64,000 bases of DNA from Salegentibacter sp. Lineage in GTDB: Bacteria; Bacteroidota; Bacteroidia; Flavobacteriales; Flavobacteriaceae. Both the position numbers and the translations under genes were made by a program. Below the pieces are notes generated by a model that saw nothing but the letters and a program-made list of their open reading frames with translations, was not told the DNA's origin and did not search any database. Shown here piece after piece: positions 40,249-49,915 of the stretch. The stretch lies in assembly GCA_024635795.1 (NCBI GenBank), contig JAGXIH010000013.1:62001-126000 (forward strand), written 5' to 3'. Numbering within the stretch: the first letter of the stretch is position 1; the number at the start of each line of letters is the position of its first letter.

Positions 40249-40422
40249 ATGAAATTTATAGAAATCAAAGATCTGAACGATGATACGTTCTATCTTAACA
40301 AGGCACAGATCATGTATGTTGCCTTTCAGGAAGATTCAGGATGTCATGTGGGACTTAGCAACGGATTGCAGATTAAAACCAATGCCAGCTACGAGGAACT
40401 AAAAGATCTGATGGACGATTAA
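40249..40422 (+). CDS. Small conserved-looking protein, 57 aa, FlbD-like pattern
   Basis: MKFIEIKDLNDDTFYLNKAQIMYVAFQEDSGCHVGLSNGLQIKTNASYEELKDLMDD; followed by a terminator. Confidence 0.65.
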   Translation: MKFIEIKDLNDDTFYLNKAQIMYVAFQEDSGCHVGLSNGLQIKTNASYEELKDLMDD

Positions 40423-40424
40423 AA

Positions 40425-40461
40425 AAAACCCTGAAATCATTAGACTTCAGGGGTTTTTTAT
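40425..40461. terminator. Bidirectional terminator between 40422 and the FKBP gene
   Basis: AAAACCCTGAA-N-TTCAGGGGTTTT. Confidence 0.85.
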
Positions 40462-40479
40462 ATAAAAAGTGTGTGATGA

Positions 40480-40911
40480 TTACTTGATCTCCACTACTTC
40501 AAGGTCAAAAACAAGATCTTTTCCGGCTAGAGGGTGATTTCCGTCTACCACGATAGATTCGTCTTTTACTTCTTTTACTACAAGATTCATTTCTTGTCCG
40601 TCAGGGCTTTTAGAAACTAGTCCCATTCCAACTTCAGGTTTGATCTCTTCGGGAAGTTGAGATTTTGGCACTTCCTGGATAAGCTCTTCTCTTGGCTCTC
40701 CGTAAGCTTCTTCTTTAGAAATATTGATGGTTTTCTTCTCGTTTACTTTCATGTCGATAAGGCCATTTTCAAAACCTGGAATTAACTGTCCTTCACCCAT
40801 AGTGAACTCAATTGGCTCCCCACGTTCAACAGAGCTATCAAAAACCTGTCCGTCAGTTAGTTTTCCGGTGTAATGTACCTTAACCGTGTCATTTTGCTTT
40901 ACTTGACTCAT
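40480..40911 (-). CDS. FKBP-type peptidyl-prolyl isomerase (SlyD-like)
   Basis: VKVHYTGKLTDGQVFDSSVERGEPIEFTMGEGQLIPGFENGL. Confidence 0.95.
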   Translation of the reverse strand: MSQVKQNDTVKVHYTGKLTDGQVFDSSVERGEPIEFTMGEGQLIPGFENGLIDMKVNEKKTINISKEEAYGEPREELIQEVPKSQLPEEIKPEVGMGLVSKSPDGQEMNLVVKEVKDESIVVDGNHPLAGKDLVFDLEVVEIK

Positions 40912-41309
40912 AATAATATTTTTCGAGTTTAAAAATAGGCTAATCTTCAGCCATTTAAAGCTGCAAAGTTACAGTTATTAAGATGAAACCCAAATTAAGC
41001 GCCGGCGAATCCCTTATCTTGTGTAAAGATTAACAATGTTTCCAAAATAAGAAATTATTAAATTCCGGTATATCTCGCAGCACACAAGAGTCTGGTAATC
41101 AATGTAAGAACCTATTTAATTGGAATTTTAAATATTAAAAGATACATTTATTAACTTAAATTTAGAATTTCCGGGTAGTAAATTTACCAAGGAATGACAA
41201 AGTACGAGTAGTAATCCGGTTCATGAACGAGACAACGGTACCGTTTGGTAATATGCTCCAAGATTCCTAAAATGTCTTCATTTGGAAATAAATTAAATTT
41301 CTAAGAGTA

Positions 41310-41759
41310 ATGATCGTGATGCGCTTAATGTCAACAGTGACTTTCTTAATGTTTCTCTCTATGCTTGCAGGTTTTTCAGCCTGCAATTTTGAAACTAAAA
41401 AATCTCCTGAATCTACAGTGATTTGGGATAGTCTTGAAGTTACTGCTTCGGCATATAATTCCTTAAGTTGGCAAACCGCAGGAGGTAATCCCAGCATTAC
41501 CGCTTGGGGAGATACCCTGAAAACAGGCTTAAAAGCGATCGCTGTTTCCAGGGATTTAATCGAAAAAGGTCTTGATCATAATACCCCCGTTAAAATTGAA
41601 GGTTTTGACGGGGTTTTTCTTGTAAAAGATAAGATGCATTACCGGTGGAAAAATAAAATAGACATTTATATGGATGAAGATGTTCAAAAAGCAAGGGAGT
41701 GGGGCAGACGTAAGGTGAAGATATATTTTGCGAAAACAGAAGTAGACACACTCAATTAA
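41310..41759 (+). CDS. 3D-domain lipoprotein
   Basis: Lipobox LAGFSAC; VTASAYNS...ITAWGDTLKTGLKAIAVSRDLI...KNKIDIYMDEDVQKAREWGRRKVKIYF. Confidence 0.85.
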   Translation: MIVMRLMSTVTFLMFLSMLAGFSACNFETKKSPESTVIWDSLEVTASAYNSLSWQTAGGNPSITAWGDTLKTGLKAIAVSRDLIEKGLDHNTPVKIEGFDGVFLVKDKMHYRWKNKIDIYMDEDVQKAREWGRRKVKIYFAKTEVDTLN

Positions 41760-41770
41760 AAATTCTAAAA

Positions 41771-42529
41771 ATGAAACATCATGTGAGAGCAGCACTGGAA
41801 AAAATCATTTATTTTTTCAGAGTGCATGTATCCAGAAAGCATGATGAATTTCCTTATTATCTTCTCATATTTATTTCATTCATAATCTTTATTGGCGGGA
41901 TCAATATTTTTGTGGAATTAACCGAGGAATTATCAAGCAAAGCCCTTTTAAAATTTGATCACCAGGTAACTTCTTTTATTGTCTCCTTTAGAGATCCCGA
42001 TTATCACGGATTCATAGAATTTATTACAGATATAGGCGACTTTTATGGTTACCTCATAAGTACAACTCTAGTTACCATATTCCTGTTTTGGAAGCTTAGG
42101 AACTGGAAATTCATCATTCAGCTGGTAGGAGTAATAATTCTGGCTTCTCTTTCAAATATTGGTTTAAAAAGGGCTATTGATCGTGCCAGGCCCGATGTAG
42201 AACACCTGGTGGTAGTAGAAAGCTTAAGTTATCCCAGCGGTCATTCAATGAGTGCAATGGCTTTTTACGGATTTCTTATTTACCTGCTTTTTCATATTAA
42301 AATGTCCAGATTTTTACGAAGCTTTCTTGTAGTGTTTTTTGTTCTGGTTATTCTTAGCATAGGTTTAAGCCGAATTTATCTTGGAGTACATTATCCTTCA
42401 GATGTTATTGCGGGCTTTCTTGGAGGTTTTATTTGGGTAGCTTTTTGTATAGTGCTTTTTAACCTGATTGACCTTTTAAGAAGGAGAAAAAGAAATAACA
42501 GCGAAATGGAAGAAAACCTGCAAACCTGA
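41771..42529 (+). CDS. PAP2-family membrane phosphatase
   Basis: KRAIDRARPDVE, SYPSGHSMSAMAF, SRIYLGVHYPSDVIAG. Confidence 0.95.
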   Translation: MKHHVRAALEKIIYFFRVHVSRKHDEFPYYLLIFISFIIFIGGINIFVELTEELSSKALLKFDHQVTSFIVSFRDPDYHGFIEFITDIGDFYGYLISTTLVTIFLFWKLRNWKFIIQLVGVIILASLSNIGLKRAIDRARPDVEHLVVVESLSYPSGHSMSAMAFYGFLIYLLFHIKMSRFLRSFLVVFFVLVILSIGLSRIYLGVHYPSDVIAGFLGGFIWVAFCIVLFNLIDLLRRRKRNNSEMEENLQT

Positions 42530-42614
42530 CTCTATTTTTCTTTATTAATTCGGTTTAAAATCAGATATTTGGATAGACTTTTAAGATGTTTATAGTTTAA
42601 TTTTAAACTATCAA

Positions 42615-43247
42615 ATGAACTTAAGAAAAATATATTATTCTACGCCATTTAAAATTTCAGAACTTCTGGTCTTCTTTGGGTTGGCACCTTATTTAACCGG
42701 AATTTACCTGGAAGGATGGAATAAAATTATTCCACTTGTATTCATTGCTGCCTTCTTCTTTATTTTGCTTTCCCGGTTTACCAATTTTAATCATGAGATC
42801 TTCTTTCGTTTTGATCCCGTTTATTTTAGAAAAAGCATTCCAAGGTTGGTTTCCATTACCCTTCTAATGATAATATTTACTGGCTGGGTTTTCCCGGATC
42901 TGTTTTTTGAATTTCCTGTAGAGGAATCACAGAAATATTTAATTACTTTTTTCCTGTATCCTATAGCCTCAGTAGTGCCGCAGGAATTTATTTACAGGGT
43001 TTATTTTTTCGAGAGATACAGAAATCTATTGCCTTCAAAGTTTTTGTTGATGTTCGCAAATACACTTATTTTTGGTCTTACCCATTTAATCTATGATAAT
43101 TGGTTGGCACCTATTGCCACCTTTCTGGCCAGCTGGATTTTTATCTTTAACTATTTTAAAACCGAAAGCTTTCTCAATGTTTCCCTTGAGCATTATTATT
43201 ATGGATTTATAATTTTTACTGTAGGATTAGGGCATTTTTTCAAGTAG
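42615..43247 (+). CDS. CPBP-family intramembrane protease homologue
   Basis: Hydrophobic; PQEFIYRVYFFERYR and FGLTHLIYDNW; EExxxR degenerates to QEFIYR. Confidence 0.75.
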   Translation: MNLRKIYYSTPFKISELLVFFGLAPYLTGIYLEGWNKIIPLVFIAAFFFILLSRFTNFNHEIFFRFDPVYFRKSIPRLVSITLLMIIFTGWVFPDLFFEFPVEESQKYLITFFLYPIASVVPQEFIYRVYFFERYRNLLPSKFLLMFANTLIFGLTHLIYDNWLAPIATFLASWIFIFNYFKTESFLNVSLEHYYYGFIIFTVGLGHFFK

Positions 43248-43255
43248 ACAACTTT

Positions 43256-43384
43256 CTAAAAACCAAGGTTTCCTAATATCCACCAGAGAATAATAAAAAC
43301 CACGATCATCCCAAAACACCCACAACCACCTCCTAATTTTTTAGCTCCCCATCCTGCCAGTAAAGCTCTGATTATATTTTTCAT
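43256..43384 (-). CDS. Small Gly/Cys-containing single-TM protein, 42 aa (not in ORF track)
   Basis: MKNIIRALLAGWGAKKLGGGCGCFGMIVVFIILWWILGNLGF. Confidence 0.7.
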   Translation of the reverse strand: MKNIIRALLAGWGAKKLGGGCGCFGMIVVFIILWWILGNLGF

Positions 43385-43509
43385 AACATCTTAGAATTAG
43401 TTAGTAATTCCAAATTGGGGAGATTTACTTTTACTGAAATCCGGATTAGGAAAACTTTAGGCAGCGTGTAGAAATTTCCTAAAAGCGATTTTATAGGTTT
43501 TTTCGTATA

Positions 43510-44379
43510 TTGAAGGTCCTTAAAACAAAAATGAATCCAATGAGAAGTTTATTATTGTTCGCCATTCTTATTACCGGCACTTTTGCATTTGCCCAACAAA
43601 AAGGTGCAAAACTGATAAAAAAAACTAATGGTTTCAGCCATCCAGAATCAGTGGTGTTTGATCAAGATCGGGAATTTGTTTATATCTCCAACATTGGGGA
43701 GAAAAAACCGGGAGATGGATTCATTTCTAAAACAAATCTTGATGGGGATGTGCTCGAGTTAAACTGGATCACGAATCTGAATGATCCCAAAGGATTGCTT
43801 ATTCAGGACGATTTACTATATGTTAGTGATAATACCGATCTCGTAATAATGGATATAGAAACAGGGAGTATAACCAGTCGTATCGAGGTTGAAGGTTCAA
43901 AATTTCTAAACGATATAACCGCAGATGAAGAAGGCAATATCTATATTTCAGATACCGGGAACAGTAGTATTTATAAATTGCAAAAAGATTCTGATATGGT
44001 TACCCAATGGCTGAGTACAGAGGAACTTGAATTTCCTAATGGCTTGCTCGTGGTTGATGATCATATCTATGTTGCTGCATGGGGCAAGGAAGAGGGTGGA
44101 AATCTTTTAAAGGTATCACTTGAAACCAAAGAGATTTCTAAAATTTCTAGAAATCCTGTTGGTAATCTGGATGGAATTCAGCTAAATAATGATAACAATT
44201 TTTATATTTCAGATTGGGCCACCGGTGATGTGTTTGAAATTGACAGGAAAGGAAAATCCAGCAAAATACTAACTTCTGAAGTAAGCGCAGGAGATATTCT
44301 TTTCCACCCAGATTCCGGAAAAATGGTTTTGCCCATGAACCGACAGAATTCGGTGTGGTGGTATCAAATAAATGAATAG
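43510..44379 (+). CDS. Secreted SMP-30/NHL-like beta-propeller protein
   Basis: Signal peptide; repeats such as LNDITADEEGNIYISDTGNSSIYKL and NLDGIQLNNDNNFYISDWATGDVFEI. Confidence 0.82.
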   Translation: MKVLKTKMNPMRSLLLFAILITGTFAFAQQKGAKLIKKTNGFSHPESVVFDQDREFVYISNIGEKKPGDGFISKTNLDGDVLELNWITNLNDPKGLLIQDDLLYVSDNTDLVIMDIETGSITSRIEVEGSKFLNDITADEEGNIYISDTGNSSIYKLQKDSDMVTQWLSTEELEFPNGLLVVDDHIYVAAWGKEEGGNLLKVSLETKEISKISRNPVGNLDGIQLNNDNNFYISDWATGDVFEIDRKGKSSKILTSEVSAGDILFHPDSGKMVLPMNRQNSVWWYQINE

Positions 44380-44396
44380 TCTAAAAATTATTTTCG

Positions 44397-44549
44397 ATGC
44401 AAATAAGGGACAAAAACGATGATGAATCTGAAGACTATATTCTTCAGGATAATAAGAAAACCAGGTTTGGTACAGTTTTCATTATTATAATTCTGGCGAT
44501 ATTAATTGCAGCTGTGGCCATCACAGGTTTCTATTTTGATTTCTGGTAG
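44397..44549 (+). CDS. Small single-TM protein, 50 aa (not in ORF track)
   Basis: MQIRDKNDDESEDYILQDNKKTRFGTVFIIIILAILIAAVAITGFYFDFW. Confidence 0.65.
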   Translation: MQIRDKNDDESEDYILQDNKKTRFGTVFIIIILAILIAAVAITGFYFDFW

Positions 44550-44550
44550 C

Positions 44551-45195
44551 CTATTGCTTTATTTCATTCAGCAGTAAAAATGCCTTGTTGACATATTCTT
44601 TCTCCAGGAAAATGGCAAAATAGTTGGAGGTAGAAATCATCTCGAAAACCGGAATTCCTTCATACGCCAAAAGTTTAAACAGGTAGAAATAAAGACCCAC
44701 AGACTGTGAACTGTTTTTTGGTAGGGCAATGGTTATTGAGGATAGTTCCTTCTTTACAGAAACTCTCACTTCATTCTTAAAGCAATCCTGAACCAAATCG
44801 GTGAGACTTGCAGAAACCAGGATGTTACTTTCCTGGTAATTACTCGAATAATTCAGATAAACCCCTGTTTGATCCTTCACAGATTCAAGCAATCTTGCTT
44901 TATTAGCGATAATTGTTTTTGAATTAAGAAAGGTATATTCCGTTATTCCCGAACGAACCACAATATCACCCAATTCCCGGAGATGCCTCATATTTATTTT
45001 AGTCCTGCGCGGAGCATACCTGCGCAAAGCCATAATAATAGATCCCTGTTTTACCGGTTTCTTCATTTCAGCTTCAACTTCAGGTTGGATATCGGCCGCA
45101 AGACCGCTAAAATTAACGATATCTCTCGCGATCGCATCATCTAAAAAAGGTTGATGCCGGATAATATCGTGAACACAGGTCGTTATGGCTTTCAT
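44551..45195 (-). CDS. ACT-like regulatory protein, divergent to aspartate kinase
   Basis: C-terminal SSITIALPKNSSQSVGLYFYLFKLLAYEGIPVFEMISTSNYFAIFLEKEYVNKAFLLLNEI has ACT-like pattern. Confidence 0.6.
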   Translation of the reverse strand: MKAITTCVHDIIRHQPFLDDAIARDIVNFSGLAADIQPEVEAEMKKPVKQGSIIMALRRYAPRRTKINMRHLRELGDIVVRSGITEYTFLNSKTIIANKARLLESVKDQTGVYLNYSSNYQESNILVSASLTDLVQDCFKNEVRVSVKKELSSITIALPKNSSQSVGLYFYLFKLLAYEGIPVFEMISTSNYFAIFLEKEYVNKAFLLLNEIKQ

Positions 45196-45289
45196 TGTTA
45201 ATTATTATACATTTTGTGCAAATGTATATAAAATGAATTATAATTTTTGTCTCCCTTATTCATAAGCCTAATTATGCACTTTCAAATAA

Positions 45290-46633
45290 ATGCAAATGAA
45301 GGTTTTAAAATTTGGAGGGACATCGGTTGGTTCGGTAGAAAGCATTAGAAATGTGAAATCGATTAGTTGTACCGGGGATGAAAAAAAATTATTGGTTCTT
45401 TCTGCAATGAGCGGAGTCACCAATCAACTCGTGAGTATAACTGAATACATCAAATCTGATGATGTGACCGGGATAGCCAAAATTATTGCTGACCTCCAAA
45501 TAAAACATTCTGAGGCTATTGAAGACCTTATTCAGGATGATTTACTTCAATTCGAAACCAAAAGAGAAATCTCTGGAATTCTTGCTGAACTCGAAGCAAT
45601 TGCAAAGCTTGAATATACTGAGGAAGTTTATTCCCGGGTTGTGACTTCCGGCGAAAGGATGCTTACCTGTATTTTTTCAAAGTACCTTGAATCCTGTGGG
45701 GTTGAAAATCATTTACTCGATGCTCGTGATTTCATGAAAGTAAACAATCTCGAGAACCCAGATACAGATCTTGTAGGTGATAATTTCAGAAATACAGTTT
45801 CAAGCCTCTCAGAAGCTGATATTTATATTACCCAGGGATTTGTTCGTCTTGATGAAAATAATAAGATAAGCACCCTAAAAAGGGGAGGGAGCGATTATAC
45901 CGCTACTATTCTGGGAGCAGCATTAAATGCCGAAGCTGTACAGATCTGGACCGATATAGATGGCTTTCACAATAACGATCCGCGCTATGTGGAGCAAACA
46001 CATCCTATTGCAGAACTGAGCTTCGAAGAGGCAGCAGAACTTGCTTATTTTGGAGCGAAAATTCTCCATCCCCAAACGGTATCGCCGGTTATTCATAAAA
46101 ATATCCCGGTTTACCTTAAAAATACTTTCACACCACATTTACCGGGAACCAGGATCTCCGGACAATCAACCGGACAAGGTTTAAAAGCAATTTCGGCAAA
46201 AGACGGGATCACTGCCATTAAGATAAAATCTAACCGAATGTTGATGGCACATGGATTTTTGCGAAAAATATTTGAGGTTTTTGACCGGCATCAAACGGCC
46301 ATAGATATGATCACCACTTCTGAAATTGCAATTTCACTTACTATTGATGATAACCGAAACCTGGATAAGATCATTGAAGAGATCCAAGATTACGGTGAGA
46401 TTATCGTAGAACGGGACCATTCTATTATTTGCCTTGTGGGAGAAGGAGTGATCGAAGATAAAAAAGCCAGCAGAATCTTTGAGCTGCTACATGATACCTC
46501 CATTAGAATGATCTCTTACGGAGGAAGTAACAACAATATTTCCTTACTGGTGGCTACCAGCAATAAAATTAACGTGCTTCAAAAACTTCATCAAAAAGTG
46601 TTCGAGGTGAAGCCCGTTGGAGGGTTTGTTTAG
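45290..46633 (+). CDS. Aspartate kinase
   Basis: KFGGTSVGSVESIR, VTSGERMLT, TLKRGGSDYTATILGAALNAEAVQIWTDIDGFHNNDPR, C-terminal ACT domains. Confidence 0.95.
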   Translation: MQMKVLKFGGTSVGSVESIRNVKSISCTGDEKKLLVLSAMSGVTNQLVSITEYIKSDDVTGIAKIIADLQIKHSEAIEDLIQDDLLQFETKREISGILAELEAIAKLEYTEEVYSRVVTSGERMLTCIFSKYLESCGVENHLLDARDFMKVNNLENPDTDLVGDNFRNTVSSLSEADIYITQGFVRLDENNKISTLKRGGSDYTATILGAALNAEAVQIWTDIDGFHNNDPRYVEQTHPIAELSFEEAAELAYFGAKILHPQTVSPVIHKNIPVYLKNTFTPHLPGTRISGQSTGQGLKAISAKDGITAIKIKSNRMLMAHGFLRKIFEVFDRHQTAIDMITTSEIAISLTIDDNRNLDKIIEEIQDYGEIIVERDHSIICLVGEGVIEDKKASRIFELLHDTSIRMISYGGSNNNISLLVATSNKINVLQKLHQKVFEVKPVGGFV

Positions 46634-46674
46634 TTTTTCTGTTAGTGAACAGTTTCTGTTCCTTTTGTGTAGTG

Positions 46675-46712
46675 AAAACCGTCGGTTGCTAATAATTAGC
46701 CGGCGGTTTTAT
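46675..46712. terminator. Terminator between aspartate kinase and glycosyltransferase
   Basis: AACCGTCGG / CCGGCGGTT hairpin then T tract. Confidence 0.8.
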
Positions 46713-47931
46713 TTTTTTCTTCAATAAACCGGGCCATAAAATATGTACTGCGATGCAGGTGATGTCTTAACATGGCTCCGATGAAATTCTTTTCCCGATG
46801 CCCAGGGAGGCGGTCCAGAATTTGTAATTTTTTCTGAAACTCCTTTCTAAAAGTTTCTGCAGAAAACCGGGAATTAATTATTTCGAAACCACACGTTTGT
46901 ACAATTTTCCACTCTGATTCATCCAGGTATAACTTAACAGCAGCATCAGAAAATTTTTCAGGATCATTTTCAATAACACCATCCCAGGGAAGATTTCCGG
47001 GGATTCCTTCAGCCCCAACTTCAGTAGTGACAGTAGGAGTGCCGCATTGCATTGCCTGGATTAGTTTTCCTTTCAATCCGGCTCCAAATTGTAGTGGAGC
47101 AAGACAAATTCGGGCTTTTTTCATTTCTTTTTCGGCATTTTCCGCTCTTCCGTGCACTAAAAAGCCATTTTTGGGATCATTTAATTTGAAGATCTTTTCA
47201 GAGGGATAGGCTCCATAAATATGCAAATTAGCTTCAGGAAGTTGCTTTCTTATCATTGGCCAGATCTTTTCTTTCAGAATTAATACTGCATTCCTATTGG
47301 GCTCATGAAGAAAATTCCCGATGCTTATAAAATCTTTTCTTTCGTTAAATCCCGACAGGGTATCAATTTCTTTAGAAGTGATTTCTTTCAGCATAAAGGG
47401 TAAATAAAGCAGTAGGCTTTCGGGAATATTAAATTCAGTAGAGAGCAATTGCATTTCCACCTCAGAAATAATCAGACTCAGGTCACAGCGATAAATTGAA
47501 GCGATCTCCCTTTTGGCAATTTCAGAGCTTAAATAGATTTCTTTGGGGTCTTTGTTTTCCTTGTAGGCCGAATGCCTTGCTTTACGAATAAAATGGAGAT
47601 CTTCAGTATCCAGAATCTTAAGGGCAGCAGGGCAAAATTGGTCGACCCTCCAGCTAAACTGTTCCTCCATCATGAACCTGTCAAATAGTACTATATCAGG
47701 TTGTAAGTCTTCAATGTAACTATCAAAACTTGGAGAGTTCAGCTCGATGGCTTTTGTTATTATCCCCAAGCCTTCCAGTTCAGGAACAAAGACAGTTCGG
47801 GTGGTCGTCGTGGCAAAATGAACCTCATAGTTTTCCATCAGAAAAAAATCTATCAACTGCATCATTCGGGTGCCGGCAGCAGAAGAGGTAGGTTCTGGCC
47901 ATACATAGCCAATTATGAGCAATTTTTTCAT
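46696..47931 (-). CDS. Glycosyltransferase family 4-like (group 1)
   Basis: KLLIIGYVWPEPTSSAAGTRMMQLIDFF; CLAPLQFGAGLKGKLIQAMQCGTPTVTTEVGAEGI. Start set at internal Met in the 46696-48003 ORF. Confidence 0.88.
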   Translation of the reverse strand: MKKLLIIGYVWPEPTSSAAGTRMMQLIDFFLMENYEVHFATTTTRTVFVPELEGLGIITKAIELNSPSFDSYIEDLQPDIVLFDRFMMEEQFSWRVDQFCPAALKILDTEDLHFIRKARHSAYKENKDPKEIYLSSEIAKREIASIYRCDLSLIISEVEMQLLSTEFNIPESLLLYLPFMLKEITSKEIDTLSGFNERKDFISIGNFLHEPNRNAVLILKEKIWPMIRKQLPEANLHIYGAYPSEKIFKLNDPKNGFLVHGRAENAEKEMKKARICLAPLQFGAGLKGKLIQAMQCGTPTVTTEVGAEGIPGNLPWDGVIENDPEKFSDAAVKLYLDESEWKIVQTCGFEIINSRFSAETFRKEFQKKLQILDRLPGHREKNFIGAMLRHHLHRSTYFMARFIEEKNKTAG

Positions 47932-47963
47932 CGGTAGATCTGAATTTGTAAAGCAAAGATAAT

Positions 47964-49769
47964 TTAAAAGCTCCCCGCCAATAATATTGAGCCAACAATC
48001 CATAAAATAAGGGAAACTACGCCTCCAATAATGAAGAAATGCCGGAAACGGTAAATTCCCATACCATAGATAATTGTATTGGTCTGGTAGCCCACGGGAG
48101 TAAAGAAACTAAAATTCGCTGCAAATAACACAGCAAGAATAAAGGGTTTTGGATCCATTTTTAAAGCAAGGGCAATGGTAATCGCAATAGGGGTAATAAT
48201 TATGGCGGTAGCGTTGTTAGACACAAAGCCGCTCATAATCATGGTTACCAGAAAGAGCAATCCAATTACAACGATATTTGTTCGCTCAGTGAACAGTTTC
48301 AGGAGTTGGATAGAAAGCCATTGATCGGCTCCGGTATTACTCATAGCCACACCAAGCGGAATCATTCCTGCCAGAAGGAAAATAATTTGCCAGTTTACCC
48401 GGGAATAAATTTTACCCAGATCTATGCATTTAAAAAAAATCATTAAAAAGCAACCTACCAGGGCGCTTTTAAGAATAGGGAAAATCCCAAAAGCAGATAA
48501 TGCAATTACCAGCAACAGAATAAACAGGCTTAAGTATTTTTTTTTAAGATTGCTTACTTTTATATCCCGGTGCTCCTGGAGAATGGTTACATTTTCTATT
48601 TTCAGAAGTTCCTCCATAACTCTTTCCGTAGCCTCTACCAGCAGGCGGTCCCCAACTCTTAGTTCTATTTGGCTCCGGGTTTTATCAAAAATTCTACGGC
48701 GGGGATTCATAAAATTCCTTCTTTTTCTTATAGCAAGTGGCACGGCGCCATATAATTCATAACTCCCCACGTGTTTTAATCTTTTCCCCACCAGCGGGGA
48801 GTTTGGCAGGATTAATAATTCAACTACCTCAACATTTTCATCAAGTTCTGTATCCTTTTCAACATTATTTTGGGTGAGTTTTTTATCTTTTATTACTGAA
48901 ATCCCTTTTGTTTTTTTTAGCTTCATTAGGTTCTCCAGGTTGCAGCGCAATAAAAATTCATCGGCTTCTCTAATGCCTGTGTTCTTGCCGGGTTTGTCGT
49001 TAATTATCCCTTCTCTTTTTAATCTTAAAACTTCAACATTGGGATTATTTTGAAAGAAGGTATCTTCTATATTTTTTCCTATAAGGTCTGAATCTTTCTG
49101 AATAATGATCTTGGTGATAAATTCATCCAGGTCGTATACATCGGTGTAATGGGAAGGTTTTTTATTCGGAAGAAATTTGATCATTAAACTAACCACGACA
49201 ATGGTTATAGCCATAAAGATCACGCCATACCAGGTGAATTCAAAAAAACTAAATCGCTCCACACCACGCTCCACGGCTACAGCATTAACGATAAGGTTCG
49301 TGGAAGTTCCCATCAGAGTACAACTTCCTCCTATAATTCCGGCAAAAGAAACAGGTAAAAGTAACTTTGAGGCTGGAATATCGTAACGTAAGGAAAGTTC
49401 ATTAATAATTTTGATAAAAACAATCACTACCGCAGTTGTATTTATAAATGCTGAAATTCCACCTGCTATGAACATAAAAGCCGGAACCATAAGGTAAACC
49501 GGTAGGCCCCGCAATTTCCTTAATCCATTGGCAAGCCAGTCTATCACTCCATTGGTTTCCAGGCCAATAGCCATTATCATAAGTGCCAGCACCGTAATAG
49601 TGGCCGGACTAGAAAAACCGGAAATAGCTTCTTCAGGACTTATGATATTGGTTACCAGAAGGCTTACCATGATAAAAAAGGCGATCTTATCTACCGGAAA
49701 TAACTCGAGGGCGAAGAGAACAATAACAATTCCCAGAATTATAAATAAAAGGAGAATCTCGGTAGTCAT
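47964..49769 (-). CDS. SLC13-family permease with central TrkA-C (RCK-C) domains
   Basis: TM blocks, INTTAVVIVFIKI, GSCTLMGTSTNLIVNA, VSNNATAIIITPIAI; two soluble RCK-C-like segments. Confidence 0.92.
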   Translation of the reverse strand: MTTEILLLFIILGIVIVLFALELFPVDKIAFFIMVSLLVTNIISPEEAISGFSSPATITVLALMIMAIGLETNGVIDWLANGLRKLRGLPVYLMVPAFMFIAGGISAFINTTAVVIVFIKIINELSLRYDIPASKLLLPVSFAGIIGGSCTLMGTSTNLIVNAVAVERGVERFSFFEFTWYGVIFMAITIVVVSLMIKFLPNKKPSHYTDVYDLDEFITKIIIQKDSDLIGKNIEDTFFQNNPNVEVLRLKREGIINDKPGKNTGIREADEFLLRCNLENLMKLKKTKGISVIKDKKLTQNNVEKDTELDENVEVVELLILPNSPLVGKRLKHVGSYELYGAVPLAIRKRRNFMNPRRRIFDKTRSQIELRVGDRLLVEATERVMEELLKIENVTILQEHRDIKVSNLKKKYLSLFILLLVIALSAFGIFPILKSALVGCFLMIFFKCIDLGKIYSRVNWQIIFLLAGMIPLGVAMSNTGADQWLSIQLLKLFTERTNIVVIGLLFLVTMIMSGFVSNNATAIIITPIAITIALALKMDPKPFILAVLFAANFSFFTPVGYQTNTIIYGMGIYRFRHFFIIGGVVSLILWIVGSILLAGSF

Positions 49770-49915
49770 ATCTAAATTTAAACATAAAATTAAACTCAGA
49801 AGGAACAGCTGTATGAATTCTTGTGAAATATTTATGACTTAGTTTAAACCTGGCTAAATTTCCCATAGTGACTACGCAGAAAAAAATTATTAACTTGAAT
49901 TAAAATGAATGAGTC

